From NCBI RefSeq assembly GCF_030544485.1, contig NZ_CP130610.1:4030001-4094000 (forward strand): a stretch of 64,000 nucleotides of DNA, read 5' to 3'. The translations under genes and the position numbers were made by a program. Shown piece by piece: positions 43,368 to 53,276 of the stretch (position 1 is its first letter; each line of letters opens with the position of its first letter). The stretch comes from Halomonas sp. HAL1 (lineage in GTDB: Bacteria; Pseudomonadota; Gammaproteobacteria; Pseudomonadales; Halomonadaceae). The notes under the pieces are model-generated. The model did no database searches, was not told the origin of the DNA, and saw only the letters and a program-made list of their open reading frames with translations.

Positions 43368-44459
43368 TTACTCTGGCGAGGCGTTTTCGGGAGCAGTTTG
43401 CAAGCGATCCAACATCGCCATCAGCGCACCAATCTGGGTGCCGCTACGGGTATCGTGCTGAGGGCTTAACTGCCAAGTGCTTTCGGCAAATCCCCACCAG
43501 TCCCAGCAGCCTTGCGGATTCGCCATACTGCTTTCCGCCTGGGGATAAAGCACAATTTGCTGATGCGCTGACGCCCAGGCGTTTAACCCGGTGTAACGTA
43601 CAAACGTTTCACCAATCGCCTCTGCGTTCATTTGGCAGCCATGCAGCGCCAACGTTACCGGGCAGTTACCCGCTTCACAGCCTTGCGGTATAAACACATA
43701 GCCTGTGTCGGCTAGGCCTTTTACCGCAAATTCCGACTGATCAAACGCGGCTAACTCGCCACCCAGTTTGCCGCTCGCCTCAGAGGCTTCACGTTCGGGA
43801 TAAAGCCAGTTCAACATATCACCAGCGATATCTTCATCGCAGGCTAATACATAACTACCGCCCCCTTGGCGACAATCGCCCCACTCTTGGGGGCCGGGCG
43901 ACACATCATCGGGTAAGCGTACCGGCCAGCCATGCCCGGCATTTTCGCTACGCGCAACGCGCAGTTGATCTGGCGAGGCAAGCCATTGCGTCCACTGCTC
44001 GGCAAGGAGATCGCCCAGCAGCGGTTCAACGACGTCATCTTCTTCGCCGTGCCAAAAGTAGGCCCGCAGCTGGCTAAGGCGCTCTGTGCTTCCGACCTGT
44101 TCAAGCGCTATATAGCGATCATAGCGGCTCGCCAGCTCGTCTAATGATGGCGCGCCGCGGCGTGTCATCATGCACTGGTTAAGCGCCAAACTCAGCGAGC
44201 CTTGTGCACAACTCCAAGGCCCCGCCGCCAGTACGCCCAGGCCACTAAACCGTTCTGGCCAAGCGACCGCTAGCTGGGTTGCCATATAGCCGCCTGACGA
44301 TACCCCCACCACGCTTGCCTGCTCGCTAACGGCACCCAGGGCGGGTAATGCCTCGGGCTCAACCTCCGGCTCGGCCTGTGCCAACAACGGGATACCAAGG
44401 CTCAGGTAGACCAGAGCGTATGCAAGTGGGCGAAGCATGGAAGGGGCGGCTGAAGTCAT
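43368..44459 (-). CDS. Secreted PHB-depolymerase-like esterase
   Basis: 363-residue exported serine hydrolase (signal region LAYALVYLSLGIPLLAQAEP). Nucleophile motif GVSSGGYMATQLAVAWPERF near residue 53, GEEDDVV acid candidate near 128, and SENAGHGWPV with catalytic His near 170. The C-terminal part PVTLALHGCQMNAEAIG and FVRYTGLNAWA resembles the lid of extracellular poly(3-hydroxybutyrate) depolymerases, a fit for a PHB-storing halophile's environment. It follows the FKBP gene by three bases and may be its operon partner. Polymer substrate is inferred. Confidence 0.75.
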   Translation of the reverse strand: MTSAAPSMLRPLAYALVYLSLGIPLLAQAEPEVEPEALPALGAVSEQASVVGVSSGGYMATQLAVAWPERFSGLGVLAAGPWSCAQGSLSLALNQCMMTRRGAPSLDELASRYDRYIALEQVGSTERLSQLRAYFWHGEEDDVVEPLLGDLLAEQWTQWLASPDQLRVARSENAGHGWPVRLPDDVSPGPQEWGDCRQGGGSYVLACDEDIAGDMLNWLYPEREASEASGKLGGELAAFDQSEFAVKGLADTGYVFIPQGCEAGNCPVTLALHGCQMNAEAIGETFVRYTGLNAWASAHQQIVLYPQAESSMANPQGCWDWWGFAESTWQLSPQHDTRSGTQIGALMAMLDRLQTAPENASPE

Positions 44460-44462
44460 TGC

Positions 44463-45143
44463 TTATTCGACGCCTAACAATTCAACGCGGAAGGTCAGCA
44501 CTTCATTGGGTCCAATCGGCCCTTGACCATTTTCGCCGTAAGCAATATCAGCGGGAATATATAGCATCCAGCTATCGCCAACGCTCATCATCTGCAGCGC
44601 TTCCTGCCAACCTTCGATCACTTGGTTGGTTTGGAAACTGACTGATTCACCGCGCTCAAAGGAGCTATCGAATACAGTGCCGTCTAACAGCATGCCTTCG
44701 TAGTTCACTTCAACAGTGTCTTCAGGGCCAGGTGTCTCGCCATCGCCCGACTCAAGCACTTCATACTGAAGGCCAGAATCCGTCACGGTTACTTCTTCAC
44801 GTTCAGCGTTTTCGGCCAGGAAAGCTTCGCCTTCTTCGAGATTCGTTTGCGCCATCTCTTCAGCTTCGGCTTCACGTGCTTGCATTGATTGCTCTTGGAA
44901 GGCCATCAATGCTTCGGTCATCTCTTCTTCACTAAGCGCTAAGTCATTACCTTCAAAAACGTCACTCATGCCGTCATGAAACGCATCTAAGTCGAGGTCT
45001 TCGATATCGGCCTGCATGCTTTCGCCCAAGGTGACACCCAGGCTGTAAGCCAAACGCTGTTCATCGGTTTCAGGCGCTGCCGCTGCAAAAGGGGCGACCA
45101 AAAGCAAACCTGTCAGAGCCGTTGTAGAGATCAGTAGTTTCAT
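44463..45143 (-). CDS. FKBP-type peptidyl-prolyl isomerase, periplasmic (Mip/FklB-like)
   Basis: 226 residues with a Sec signal ending PFAAAAPE. N-terminal helical dimerization domain (about 25-120, DEQRLAYSLGVTLGESMQAD) and an FKBP domain (about 125-226) with VEVNYEGMLLDGTVFDSSFE and IEGWQEALQMMSVGDSWMLY. It catalyses prolyl isomerization in the periplasm. Very acidic, as expected for a halophile. Confidence 0.9.
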   Translation of the reverse strand: MKLLISTTALTGLLLVAPFAAAAPETDEQRLAYSLGVTLGESMQADIEDLDLDAFHDGMSDVFEGNDLALSEEEMTEALMAFQEQSMQAREAEAEEMAQTNLEEGEAFLAENAEREEVTVTDSGLQYEVLESGDGETPGPEDTVEVNYEGMLLDGTVFDSSFERGESVSFQTNQVIEGWQEALQMMSVGDSWMLYIPADIAYGENGQGPIGPNEVLTFRVELLGVE

Positions 45144-45202
45144 GAAAGATCCTTTTATCTTTTATATAGCGGCGCCGAACGCCTATCTGTGTCACTTAAA
45201 GA

Positions 45203-45249
45203 TTAACACCCACCGCCCCAAGCTGCATCTTTGGGGCGGTGGGTGTTAA
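45203..45249. terminator. Long hairpin after teaD
   Basis: Arms of 19 bases (45203-45221 and 45231-45249) pair perfectly around a 9-base loop; the minus-strand downstream side is TTAATC and the arms contain an ACCCACCGCCCC core. It lies after teaD. Confidence 0.75.
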
Positions 45250-45283
45250 TAAGACCATAAAGCAAGCAAGAGGTTTAACGGAT

Positions 45284-45727
45284 TTAGACGACCAACGTAG
45301 GACAGTGAGCGGCGCCAGCAACCCGCTGAGAGACACTGCCCAGCAGCGGATTCTTTTCGCCGTTGGTGCCCTGGGCGCCAATCACGATCAGATCGCACTC
45401 TCGCTTACGGGCGAAACGCACGATAATACGCGAGGGGCGCCCACCTTTTACAAAGGCACGCACGCGGGAGTCATCAGCGCCCAGCTCAATAGCATGCGCC
45501 TTCGCATGTACGGCAATCTCGGTGGCGTACTCTTTTAACGCATCGTCAGGAATATCCAACTGATTGGGCCGCACCATGGAAAGCGAGGCTTCCAGCAGGC
45601 TGTGGTGTTTAAACACGCACAGCAGATAAAGCTCGGCGCCCGTTAGCATCTGCAAGCCTACCGCCTTCTCCAGCGCCCTTAAGGCGCCTTTTGAGCCATC
45701 CACCGGGACTAAAATGCGATTAAACAT
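45284..45727 (-). CDS. teaD: Universal stress protein TeaD
   Basis: 147-residue UspA-family ATP-binding protein. ATP-site signature [20 protein letters not shown] (G-2X-G-9X-G-S/T). It is the last gene of teaABCD; in Halomonas elongata TeaD binds ATP and lowers uptake through TeaABC. The linkage and length support that name. GGAGT precedes ATG 45727. Confidence 0.88.
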   Translation of the reverse strand: MFNRILVPVDGSKGALRALEKAVGLQMLTGAELYLLCVFKHHSLLEASLSMVRPNQLDIPDDALKEYATEIAVHAKAHAIELGADDSRVRAFVKGGRPSRIIVRFARKRECDLIVIGAQGTNGEKNPLLGSVSQRVAGAAHCPTLVV

Positions 45728-45748
45728 TCGTGTACTCCTTGTGGCTGT

Positions 45749-47032
45749 TTAGCGGAAGGCAACATCGCGCAGGAACAGCGCAATTTGCGGGAACATGATC
45801 AATAAGGCGGCCGCTAAAATCAGCATGAAAATAAACGGCGGTGTGCCTTTTATGACATCCCAGTAAGGGCGTTTGAAAATCGCAATCGCAGTAAAGATAT
45901 CGCACCCAAAGGGCGGTGTTGCCGACCCTATCGCCACCTGCAGCGTAATCAAAATACCCACCAGGACAGGGTCGAGTCCGGTGGCTTCAATCGCCGGTGT
46001 AAAGATCGGCGTTAGCACCAGGATGACGACGATGGGGTCAACGAACATACAGGCGACGAAAAAGGCGATACAAATGGCAATCAACACGCCCGTGGGGCCT
46101 GCTTCATTGATCCCCACTGCCTCCAGAATCATTTGCGGGATCTGGGCAAAAGAGATAATCCACGAGAAGCCATTACCCACTGCCACCAAAATAAACACCA
46201 CAGCGGTGATTAAACCGGTGGATTTGGCAATGGCGTAAATGTCGTTCATTTTGAGCGAGCGGAAGATCACAAACTCAAGCAAGATGGCATACAGCACACA
46301 GGCGGCGGCGGCTTCGGTCGGGCTAAAGATACCGCCATAGATACCACCAACAATAATCACCGGAAAGCCGAGCGGCCATAACGCTTGTTGTACTGCTTTT
46401 GCGCGCTCTTTCCAGCTCGATTTTGGTTCTGTGGGTACGTCTTTAACAATGGCGTAGATAATGCAGTAAGCCGAGAACATACATAGGATCATCAAGCCTG
46501 GACCAATACCGGCGATAAATAGCTCACCGATAGAAGTACCCGAGATAACCCCGTAGATAATCATGCCGATACTAGGCGGAATCAGAAAAGCAATATCGCT
46601 GGCATTAATGATCAGCGCCAGCGTAAACGAGTCTGAGTAGCCCGCTTTAAGCATTTTCGGGCGCAATGGTGAACCAACGGCCACCACGGTCGCTTGCGTT
46701 GACCCGGACACGGCACCAAACAGTGTGCAAGAGGCCGCCGTGCTCACCGCTAAGCCACCTTTAATATGGCCGATAAACGACATCACCATATCAATTAAGC
46801 GATTAGCGGACTGCCCGCGAGTCATAATATCGGCAGCAAGAATAAACATTGGCACAGCAATGAGTGAGGCTGGGCGTATACCCGCCATCATCTGCTGGAT
46901 CAGTGTATCCATCTGGCCGAAGCCGTTAAACATCATGAAGAAGCCAATTATCGCAGCGGTAATCAGCGGAATCATCATTGGAAAGCCCAGCAGCAGCAGG
47001 GCAATCATGGTAGTAACCATTATTGTCGTCAT
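45749..47032 (-). CDS. teaC: Ectoine TRAP transporter, large permease TeaC
   Basis: 427-residue DctM-type TRAP permease with about 12 helices; it performs Na+-driven import of ectoine and hydroxyectoine. Motifs: IALLLLGFPMMIPLITAAII, VAVGSPLRPKMLKAGYSDSF and IAIGSATPPFGCDIFTAIAI. It lies between teaB and teaD; GGGGAACAGCT precedes ATG. Confidence 0.9.
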   Translation of the reverse strand: MTTIMVTTMIALLLLGFPMMIPLITAAIIGFFMMFNGFGQMDTLIQQMMAGIRPASLIAVPMFILAADIMTRGQSANRLIDMVMSFIGHIKGGLAVSTAASCTLFGAVSGSTQATVVAVGSPLRPKMLKAGYSDSFTLALIINASDIAFLIPPSIGMIIYGVISGTSIGELFIAGIGPGLMILCMFSAYCIIYAIVKDVPTEPKSSWKERAKAVQQALWPLGFPVIIVGGIYGGIFSPTEAAAACVLYAILLEFVIFRSLKMNDIYAIAKSTGLITAVVFILVAVGNGFSWIISFAQIPQMILEAVGINEAGPTGVLIAICIAFFVACMFVDPIVVILVLTPIFTPAIEATGLDPVLVGILITLQVAIGSATPPFGCDIFTAIAIFKRPYWDVIKGTPPFIFMLILAAALLIMFPQIALFLRDVAFR

Positions 47033-47062
47033 AGCTGTTCCCCTAGAGTGCAGTGCTCTGCA

Positions 47063-47641
47063 TCAGACTTCAGTTTCCGTGTCTTTATAACCATCCACCA
47101 CGCCCGTCGAGAGATACACATCGTGGGAAGTAAAGTTTTTAACAGCGGTCAATAAATATTGAATTCCGGTGACCAAAAAGCCCAGCGGTACCCATAGGTA
47201 AATGATCCATACCGGTAAACCCAGGGAGGGAAGCACGCGCCCTTTGCTATACAGGTCAACAATATAAATAATTGAATAATAAAGAAGGAAAAACATCACC
47301 AGCGATGTGAATAGTGCAATACCAATCATCAGTACTTTGCGTCCACCCACCGGCAATGCATCATAAATAGCCGACATACGAATATGGCGGCCATGTCGGG
47401 CGGCATAGCCAATCCCGGCAAAGGTGATCATGATGATCAAAATTCGGTTTAATTCACCGGAAAACATAATGCTGTTGCCAAACACGAAACGGGCAACCAC
47501 GTTGGTGACCGTATTCAGCGCCATTAGCAAAACGCCCATCGCCAGGATCACGGCTTCCATTTTGCTAATTGCAGTGTCGATCACACCTAAAATCCCCGGC
47601 AAACCGGAGCGATAACTCTTTTCCATCTCTTCATCGGTCAT
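47063..47641 (-). CDS. teaB: Ectoine TRAP transporter, small permease TeaB
   Basis: 192-residue DctQ-type subunit with four helices ([40 protein letters not shown] and others) and the conserved [16 protein letters not shown] loop. ATG 47641 has GGAGT upstream; the longer frame to 47674 lacks a ribosome site. Co-transcribed with teaC. Confidence 0.9.
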   Translation of the reverse strand: MTDEEMEKSYRSGLPGILGVIDTAISKMEAVILAMGVLLMALNTVTNVVARFVFGNSIMFSGELNRILIIMITFAGIGYAARHGRHIRMSAIYDALPVGGRKVLMIGIALFTSLVMFFLLYYSIIYIVDLYSKGRVLPSLGLPVWIIYLWVPLGFLVTGIQYLLTAVKNFTSHDVYLSTGVVDGYKDTETEV

Positions 47642-47876
47642 GGCCGGACTCCTTTCTAACGGCTTTAACGGCATCAGTTCAGTGCCGTTAGCACAATTAA
47701 CACAGCGTTATTCCAGACCTACCTATTGCAAACCTACCCGCTTTATTCAGCAAAGAATCGCTACTAGCGTAACGGTATGCCGCCGCTGGTGATTCAACGC
47801 TAGATATACGTAACCCAGCGTAAGAGTGCTAAGTTCCAAGCCGAATAACCCATAGCTTACCGCGGCAGCATAAAAA

Positions 47877-47904
47877 AGGGGCAGCCTTAGCTGCCCCTCG
47901 GGTA
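47877..47904 (-). terminator. Intrinsic terminator between teaA and teaB
   Basis: AGGGGCAGC (47877-47885), CTTA, GCTGCCCCT (47890-47898); on the minus strand it is followed by TTTTTTATG. Partial read-through would give more TeaA than TeaBC. Confidence 0.88.
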
Positions 47905-47938
47905 AATCATCCAACATGCAAATGCGGCTTAAGGATGA

Positions 47939-48985
47939 TTACTCGTTGCTTACGGCTTCCAAATCGGCTTTGAACTGCTCAAGCAATTCTTCGCCTTTGT
48001 CGCCGGTCATTTCCAAGAAGGCTTCTTCAACCTGTGGAGCACGATCACGGAAGGCTTGAATCTGCTCTTCATCCAGACGCGTTACGGTCACTTCATCAGA
48101 CGCTTCCTGAATCTTCGCTAACGACTCTTCAGCCAAGCCTTGGATATGCTCGATGGTGTGGTCATAAGCAGCTTGTGAAGCTTCATCAACCAGTGTCTGG
48201 TCTTCTTCAGACAGGCCTTCATAGAAGTCTTGGTTAGCCATCATCGCGGTGGTGAACCAGCCATGACCAGTGAAGGTCAGGTGCGGAGACACCTCATACA
48301 AACCACCGGATTCGATCCAGAAAATCGGGTTCTCTTGACCATCGATGATGCCGGTCTGTAGGCCACCATAGACTTCACCCCAGGGTAGCGGCGTGGGCGT
48401 CGCACCAAAGGCGTCGTAGGTTTCCGATAGCAGCGGGTTGGTCATGGTACGGATTTTCTTATTATCCATATCTTCCGGCGAGCTGATCGGCTCGTCGGTC
48501 GTTATGACCATTTCGCCTTCCGGATACATCTTCAGTAGCTCAAGGCCTTGTTCGGCATAAAGCTCTGGGAACATCTCGTTGATTGCTTCGCTTTCTTCGA
48601 AGAACGTCAGTACGGTCTCTTCGTCGGTCGGCAGCAGGTAAGGAATGAAGAAAATTTGCGCTTCAGGAATCAATGCACCGGTAAAGCCGGGTGACTGGTT
48701 CACAAACTGCAGAATACCGTTCTGAGTCTGCTCCATAATATCGTCAGACTCGCCCAGCTCACCAAAGCGGTAAACCTGAACCGTGTGATCGGAGTTCTCT
48801 TCGATATGCTCTTTAAAAGCATAGGCAAAGACATCCTGTACGTCGCCTTCGTACTCTTCATGAGCATAACGCCAGTTATCCGCTTGCGCGACAGCCGTCA
48901 TACCCATCAACAGTGCACCCACGCTTGCCGTTGTCACTAATTTGGTGGTTACAGAACGATTAAATACGGGTTTGCTTGCCTTCAT
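47939..48985 (-). CDS. teaA: Ectoine-binding TRAP protein TeaA
   Basis: Periplasmic high-affinity ectoine/hydroxyectoine-binding protein. 348 residues from ATG 48985 (GGGGA upstream), Sec signal ending AVAQA, mature start DNWRYAHEEYEGDVQDVFAY, and IFFIPYLLPTD, GATPTPLPWGEVYGGLQTGI, and GQENPIFWIESGGLYEVS, which match the H. elongata TeaA sequence almost residue for residue as remembered. Very acidic, typical of the halophile family. Confidence 0.95.
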   Translation of the reverse strand: MKASKPVFNRSVTTKLVTTASVGALLMGMTAVAQADNWRYAHEEYEGDVQDVFAYAFKEHIEENSDHTVQVYRFGELGESDDIMEQTQNGILQFVNQSPGFTGALIPEAQIFFIPYLLPTDEETVLTFFEESEAINEMFPELYAEQGLELLKMYPEGEMVITTDEPISSPEDMDNKKIRTMTNPLLSETYDAFGATPTPLPWGEVYGGLQTGIIDGQENPIFWIESGGLYEVSPHLTFTGHGWFTTAMMANQDFYEGLSEEDQTLVDEASQAAYDHTIEHIQGLAEESLAKIQEASDEVTVTRLDEEQIQAFRDRAPQVEEAFLEMTGDKGEELLEQFKADLEAVSNE

Positions 48986-49169
48986 ACGGTGTTCCCCTTG
49001 CAGTGGTAAGCGCGCTATACAAGTGCGCAAGAACCTAGATAATCCACGCGTATCTCAACACGACACTGTTATCCGCTATTCAGCGTTCACTAACAGACAA
49101 TGGCGCTGCTCTTATTGTGTGCTAGCCAGCGAATAACGCTAGGTATTTTAAAATCAGCTTAAATTCAGG

Positions 49170-49757
49170 CTAGCGCGCTCCTTGATGAGGGTCAAGCTGG
49201 CAAGTAAGCGTTTGTAGCGCCTCGCACAGTACCGAGGTGGCATTTAAGCTACTCTCCGATTGGATGTTAGCTTTACTAAAAAGCAGCTGATTTCGCAGCC
49301 ATTTAGCCGAATCTTGCGGCATTTCGACGATATTCATTACACGCGGCTCATCAGCATGCGCTTCTAAAACCCACGCTTGCCAACGTTGAAGGTTCTCACG
49401 CTCGGCCATTAGTTCCGCCTGCTTAATGGTTTCCCGCAGCGCTGCCACAGAGTCACTAGACGCTGCCGGGGCTTTTAAATCACGGCGTAAACCACGCAAA
49501 ACTTCCGTGACACTGCTCTGCCATTGACGACGCTGCTCGCGCTGGCGAGCGACCGCGCGGGGGATCGCTTCTAAACCATATGAGTAGAGCCAGCAATGGA
49601 ATAGTAGCTCGCAAACATCCAGCTCAGCCTCCTCCTGGAGCGTCAGACAAGCAGTCTCAACACCAGGCTTGGCGTAAAGCGCCAGCGCAAATTCCCATAA
49701 CGGTGCCTGCTGTAGGCGCTGCAATCGGGTAGAATCAAGCGCAATAGAATTTTGCAT
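49170..49757 (-). CDS. TIGR02444-family protein (DUF2390)
   Basis: 195-residue soluble helical protein of unknown function, starting MQNSIALDSTRLQRLQQAPL. LWEFALALYAKPGVETACLT and DVCELLFHCWLYSYGLE are family marks (TIGR02444). ATG 49757 is chosen because a longer frame to 49796 runs into the promoter of the divergent yheS. Confidence 0.78.
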   Translation of the reverse strand: MQNSIALDSTRLQRLQQAPLWEFALALYAKPGVETACLTLQEEAELDVCELLFHCWLYSYGLEAIPRAVARQREQRRQWQSSVTEVLRGLRRDLKAPAASSDSVAALRETIKQAELMAERENLQRWQAWVLEAHADEPRVMNIVEMPQDSAKWLRNQLLFSKANIQSESSLNATSVLCEALQTLTCQLDPHQGAR

Positions 49758-49786
49758 CGTATGACCCACTTTTTTCGGGAGAAAGC

Positions 49787-51763
49787 ATGATCGCACTGCG
49801 CCAAGTCGCCCTGCAACGCGGCACGCAAACGCTACTCGACAATGCAGACGTTACCCTTAATAACGGGGTGAAGGCCGGTATTATCGGGGCAAACGGCGCC
49901 GGCAAATCGAGCCTGTTTAAACTGCTGCTGGGCGAGATTGCTCCTGACCAGGGCGATGTCGAAATGAGCGGTGGCCAGCGCATTGCGCATATGGCTCAGG
50001 AAGTCGATGCCCTTGACCGCCCTATTATTGAGTATGTACTTGATGGCGACTTGGCGCTGCGCCAGGCAGAAGCCGACTTATTGGCTGCCCGTGAAGCCGG
50101 TGAGGCCCACCGGGAAGCCGAACTGCACGGCTTGATTGAAACCCTGGACGGCTACCGCGCGGAGTCGCGCGCAGCACAGCTACTGGTGGGGCTAGGCTTC
50201 CTTCAGACCGATCTCACCCGCCCACTCTCGGCGTTTTCCGGCGGCTGGCGGATGCGGGTCAACCTCGCCCGTACGCTGTTTATGCCTTCTGACCTTCTGC
50301 TGCTGGATGAGCCCACCAACCACCTGGATCTGGACGCCCTGCTGTGGCTGGAGCAGTGGCTGACCCGCTACCCTGGCACGCTGCTGCTGATTTCCCACGA
50401 CCGCGACTTTCTGGATGCCGTGTGCGATCACATCGTGCACATGCATCACCAAACGCTGGAGCTTTACCGCGGCAATTACTCCCAGTTTGAGCGCACCCGC
50501 GCCGAAAAGCTCGCCTTGCAGCAAGCCGAAGCCGCCAAGCAGCAGGCCCGCCGTGAAGAGATAGAGCGCTTTATCGCCCGCTTTAAAGCCCAGGCGACCA
50601 AGGCGAAGCAGGCACAAAGCCGGGTCAAGATGCTGGAGCGGATGGAAGATATCGCTGTAGCCCATGTGGATTCTCCCTTCCACTTCACCTTGCCTGCTGC
50701 CGATAAAACATCGCGCCCGCTACTGGTGCTTGATCAGGCGCAGCTAGGCTATCGCGGTAAAAAGGGCGACGGAAGCGACGACAACATCCAGTTGGACAAG
50801 GTGAACGTTACCCTGCTGCCCGGCAGCCGCATTGGCCTGTTAGGCCCCAACGGGGCGGGTAAATCGACGCTAATTAAGTCGCTCACCGGCGAACTTGAGT
50901 TACTTAACGGCAAGCGCGTGCCTGGCGAGCATTTGGCGATTGGCTACTTTGCTCAGCATCAGCTTGAGAGCCTGGATGTTTCATCGACGCCCTTTGTTCA
51001 TGTCCAGCGCCTTTCGCCCACCGCCAGCGATCAGGATATCCGTAACTTCCTGGGCGGTTTTGGGTTTAAGGGCGACGACGCCTTCGGCAAAGTCGCCAAC
51101 TACTCAGGCGGCGAGAAAGCCCGCTTGGCGCTGGCGCTCGTTGCTTGGCAAAAACCCAACCTGCTGCTGCTCGATGAGCCGACCAACCACCTGGATCTAG
51201 AAATGCGCGAAGCGCTGACTCAGGCGCTGGCAAGCTTTGAAGGCACGGTGATTCTGGTGTCTCACGACCGGCACTTGCTGCGCGCCACGGTCGATGAGTT
51301 TTGGCGGGTAGCGGATCACCGCGTTGAGCCTTTCGACGGCGATTTAGAAGATTACCGCGTTTGGCTTAAAGCGCGCCTGGAGGAGAGCCGCCGGGATTCC
51401 CGCGGCGAAAAAACCGAGCGCCAGAACCAGCAACCCAGTGGCGACAGCCGTGAAGCGCGCAAGGCATCACGTAAAGCGGCGGCCGAGCTGCGTGAGAAGC
51501 TACGCCCGCTGAAAAAACAGCGCGATCAGGCAGAAAAAGCCATGGAAAAGACCCAGCAGGAACTTGATAAGTTAGAACAAGTGCTGGCAGACCCAGCGCT
51601 CTACACCGACAGCGCCCGCAAACCCGAGCTGACCAAGACGCTTAGTCAGCAAGCTGATATCAAAGCGCGACTGAATGAAGCAGAACAACAATGGCTTAGC
51701 GCAGAAGAGGCGCTGGAAGCAATGGAAGCCGAGCTGCTCGCCAGCGAAGAGACGGCTAGCTAG
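49787..51763 (+). CDS. yheS: ABC-F ATPase YheS-like
   Basis: 658-residue cytosolic ABC-F protein with two ATPase domains and no membrane part; family members act on ribosomes. N-domain Walker A GANGAGKSS near 34 and signature FSGGWRMR near 150, ERIERFIARFKAQATKAKQAQ linker near 265 (P-site tRNA interaction motif), C-domain Walker A GPNGAGKSTLIKSL near 350 and YSGGEKARLALAL near 445, and a charged C-terminal coiled coil. GGGAGAAAGC precedes ATG. Confidence 0.92.
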   Translation: MIALRQVALQRGTQTLLDNADVTLNNGVKAGIIGANGAGKSSLFKLLLGEIAPDQGDVEMSGGQRIAHMAQEVDALDRPIIEYVLDGDLALRQAEADLLAAREAGEAHREAELHGLIETLDGYRAESRAAQLLVGLGFLQTDLTRPLSAFSGGWRMRVNLARTLFMPSDLLLLDEPTNHLDLDALLWLEQWLTRYPGTLLLISHDRDFLDAVCDHIVHMHHQTLELYRGNYSQFERTRAEKLALQQAEAAKQQARREEIERFIARFKAQATKAKQAQSRVKMLERMEDIAVAHVDSPFHFTLPAADKTSRPLLVLDQAQLGYRGKKGDGSDDNIQLDKVNVTLLPGSRIGLLGPNGAGKSTLIKSLTGELELLNGKRVPGEHLAIGYFAQHQLESLDVSSTPFVHVQRLSPTASDQDIRNFLGGFGFKGDDAFGKVANYSGGEKARLALALVAWQKPNLLLLDEPTNHLDLEMREALTQALASFEGTVILVSHDRHLLRATVDEFWRVADHRVEPFDGDLEDYRVWLKARLEESRRDSRGEKTERQNQQPSGDSREARKASRKAAAELREKLRPLKKQRDQAEKAMEKTQQELDKLEQVLADPALYTDSARKPELTKTLSQQADIKARLNEAEQQWLSAEEALEAMEAELLASEETAS

Positions 51764-51789
51764 CGGAAAGCTAGCAATCAAAAGCCGGT

Positions 51790-52227
51790 CTAGCTTCCCA
51801 GCAAAAACGTTACAGGGCCATCGTTGATTAGCGCCACCTGCATATCGGCGCCAAACTCACCGGTGGCAACACGCGGCCAGGCAGTGCCCGCCTGGGCAAC
51901 CAGCAAGTTAAACAGCGCTTCACCCTGGGCGGGTGGAGCGGCGCTTGAGAAGCTGGGTCGTAGTCCTTTGCAGGTATCCGCCGCCAGGGTGAATTGGGAG
52001 ACGAGCAGCAAGCCGCCATTTACCTGCTGCAAGTTCTGGTTCATTTTACCGTCGGCGTCGCTGAATACCCGGTAGTGGAGCAGTTTATGCAGCATCTTTT
52101 CCACACTGGCCGCATCATCGTGCTTCTCCACGCCTACCAGCGCCAGCAGCCCGTGATCGATACTACCGACAATTTCGCCTTCCACTTCTACGCTGGCGCG
52201 CTTTACGCGCTGAATTAGTGCCTTCAC
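51790..52227 (-). CDS. dtd: D-aminoacyl-tRNA deacylase
   Basis: 145-residue enzyme that removes D-amino acids from mischarged tRNA. Family motifs [20 protein letters not shown] (SQFTL-x-G-type active site) and a C-terminal [11 protein letters not shown] (GP motif). Convergent with yheS, 26 bases apart. Start ATG 52227. Confidence 0.93.
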   Translation of the reverse strand: MKALIQRVKRASVEVEGEIVGSIDHGLLALVGVEKHDDAASVEKMLHKLLHYRVFSDADGKMNQNLQQVNGGLLLVSQFTLAADTCKGLRPSFSSAAPPAQGEALFNLLVAQAGTAWPRVATGEFGADMQVALINDGPVTFLLGS

Positions 52228-52315
52228 AACGCCACTCCTCGGCTAACAAACGGTTATTGTAACTACCGTTTGTTAATTTTTCCCCAGCAGTACATTGAGA
52301 ACGCTTTTACTTCGA

Positions 52316-53161
52316 TTACCAAGCGCGGCAGAGCATCAAATCGCAGTGCGGCTCACACAGCAGCATCTCGGTGAGCTGGCTAGTGTGATGGGGTTGCCCA
52401 CGGCTGCCGATCATGACGAGATCGGTTGAATGACGTTTCATATAGGCCTGAAGCACATCACAGGGTGCGCCCTGCTCTAGCACCAGCTCAACGTCGGGCA
52501 CCCCCTCTAGCTCGCGCATTAGGCTATCGACCTCATTGGTCAACTGTTCGCGCAAGCGCTGCACTTCATGCTCACGCCAATGGGCATAGTACGCTTGCGA
52601 ACCCAGCTCACGCTCGCCGGGAAGCGACCAAGCGTGCAGCAGCGTCAACGAAGCATCAGGGAAGCGAATCAGCGCCTCTTGCAAGGTATGCCGCGCGGTG
52701 AGCGAAAAGTCGATAGGCACCAAAATATGCTGCCAGGGCTGGGTGGGTTGATAAGAGGCCACCACCACCGGGCAAGGAGCGCTGCGCAGCACACGCATCA
52801 ATGTTGTACCCATCAACAGGTCTTTTTGCCCGCGCTTGCGATGCATGCCCAGCACAATCAGCTCGGCGTTGCGCTCATGGGCTTCACGTACAATCTCAAC
52901 GTGGGGCGACCCCGTCACGGTTTGGATGAGCGTTTTCGGCGCCTCCAAAGCGTAGTCTTCACGTAGATCGGTCAACGTGGTGGTAATGTCCTCCACTACC
53001 GCGCTCTCTACATCAAGCAAGACACGCCGCGGTAAGTAAGGGTCCAACACGTGCAGCACGTCTAGCTGACCCCCGTAGGCGTAGGCTAAACGCAGCGCCC
53101 GGGCAAAGGCGGCGCGATTATCAGCAGAAAGATCGGTAGCAAACAGAAGTGTACGAGGCAT
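52316..53161 (-). CDS. Tandem universal stress protein
   Basis: 281-residue protein with two Usp domains. First domain ATP-type motif GMHRKRGQKDLLMGTTLMRV (about 110-130); second domain GSRGQPHHTSQLTEMLLCEP near 260, which lacks a full G-9X-G(S/T) pattern. It probably binds nucleotide in at least one half. Isolated gene; role in stress is by family. Confidence 0.85.
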   Translation of the reverse strand: MPRTLLFATDLSADNRAAFARALRLAYAYGGQLDVLHVLDPYLPRRVLLDVESAVVEDITTTLTDLREDYALEAPKTLIQTVTGSPHVEIVREAHERNAELIVLGMHRKRGQKDLLMGTTLMRVLRSAPCPVVVASYQPTQPWQHILVPIDFSLTARHTLQEALIRFPDASLTLLHAWSLPGERELGSQAYYAHWREHEVQRLREQLTNEVDSLMRELEGVPDVELVLEQGAPCDVLQAYMKRHSTDLVMIGSRGQPHHTSQLTEMLLCEPHCDLMLCRAW

Positions 53162-53276
53162 GGCGAAACGCTCCTCAGCCGATTGACTCAGCCTTATAAG
53201 CCGTTAAGCAGACACTCCTCAGCATGGTGTGCAATACCCATTCACGCAAGCTGCCTATTACGCTGATGGCAGCGCC

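Noticed and set aside
43199..43693. 164-residue plus-strand frame overlapping SCO and esterase genes
   Set aside because: It overlaps two better supported genes and is serine/arginine-rich shadow sequence.
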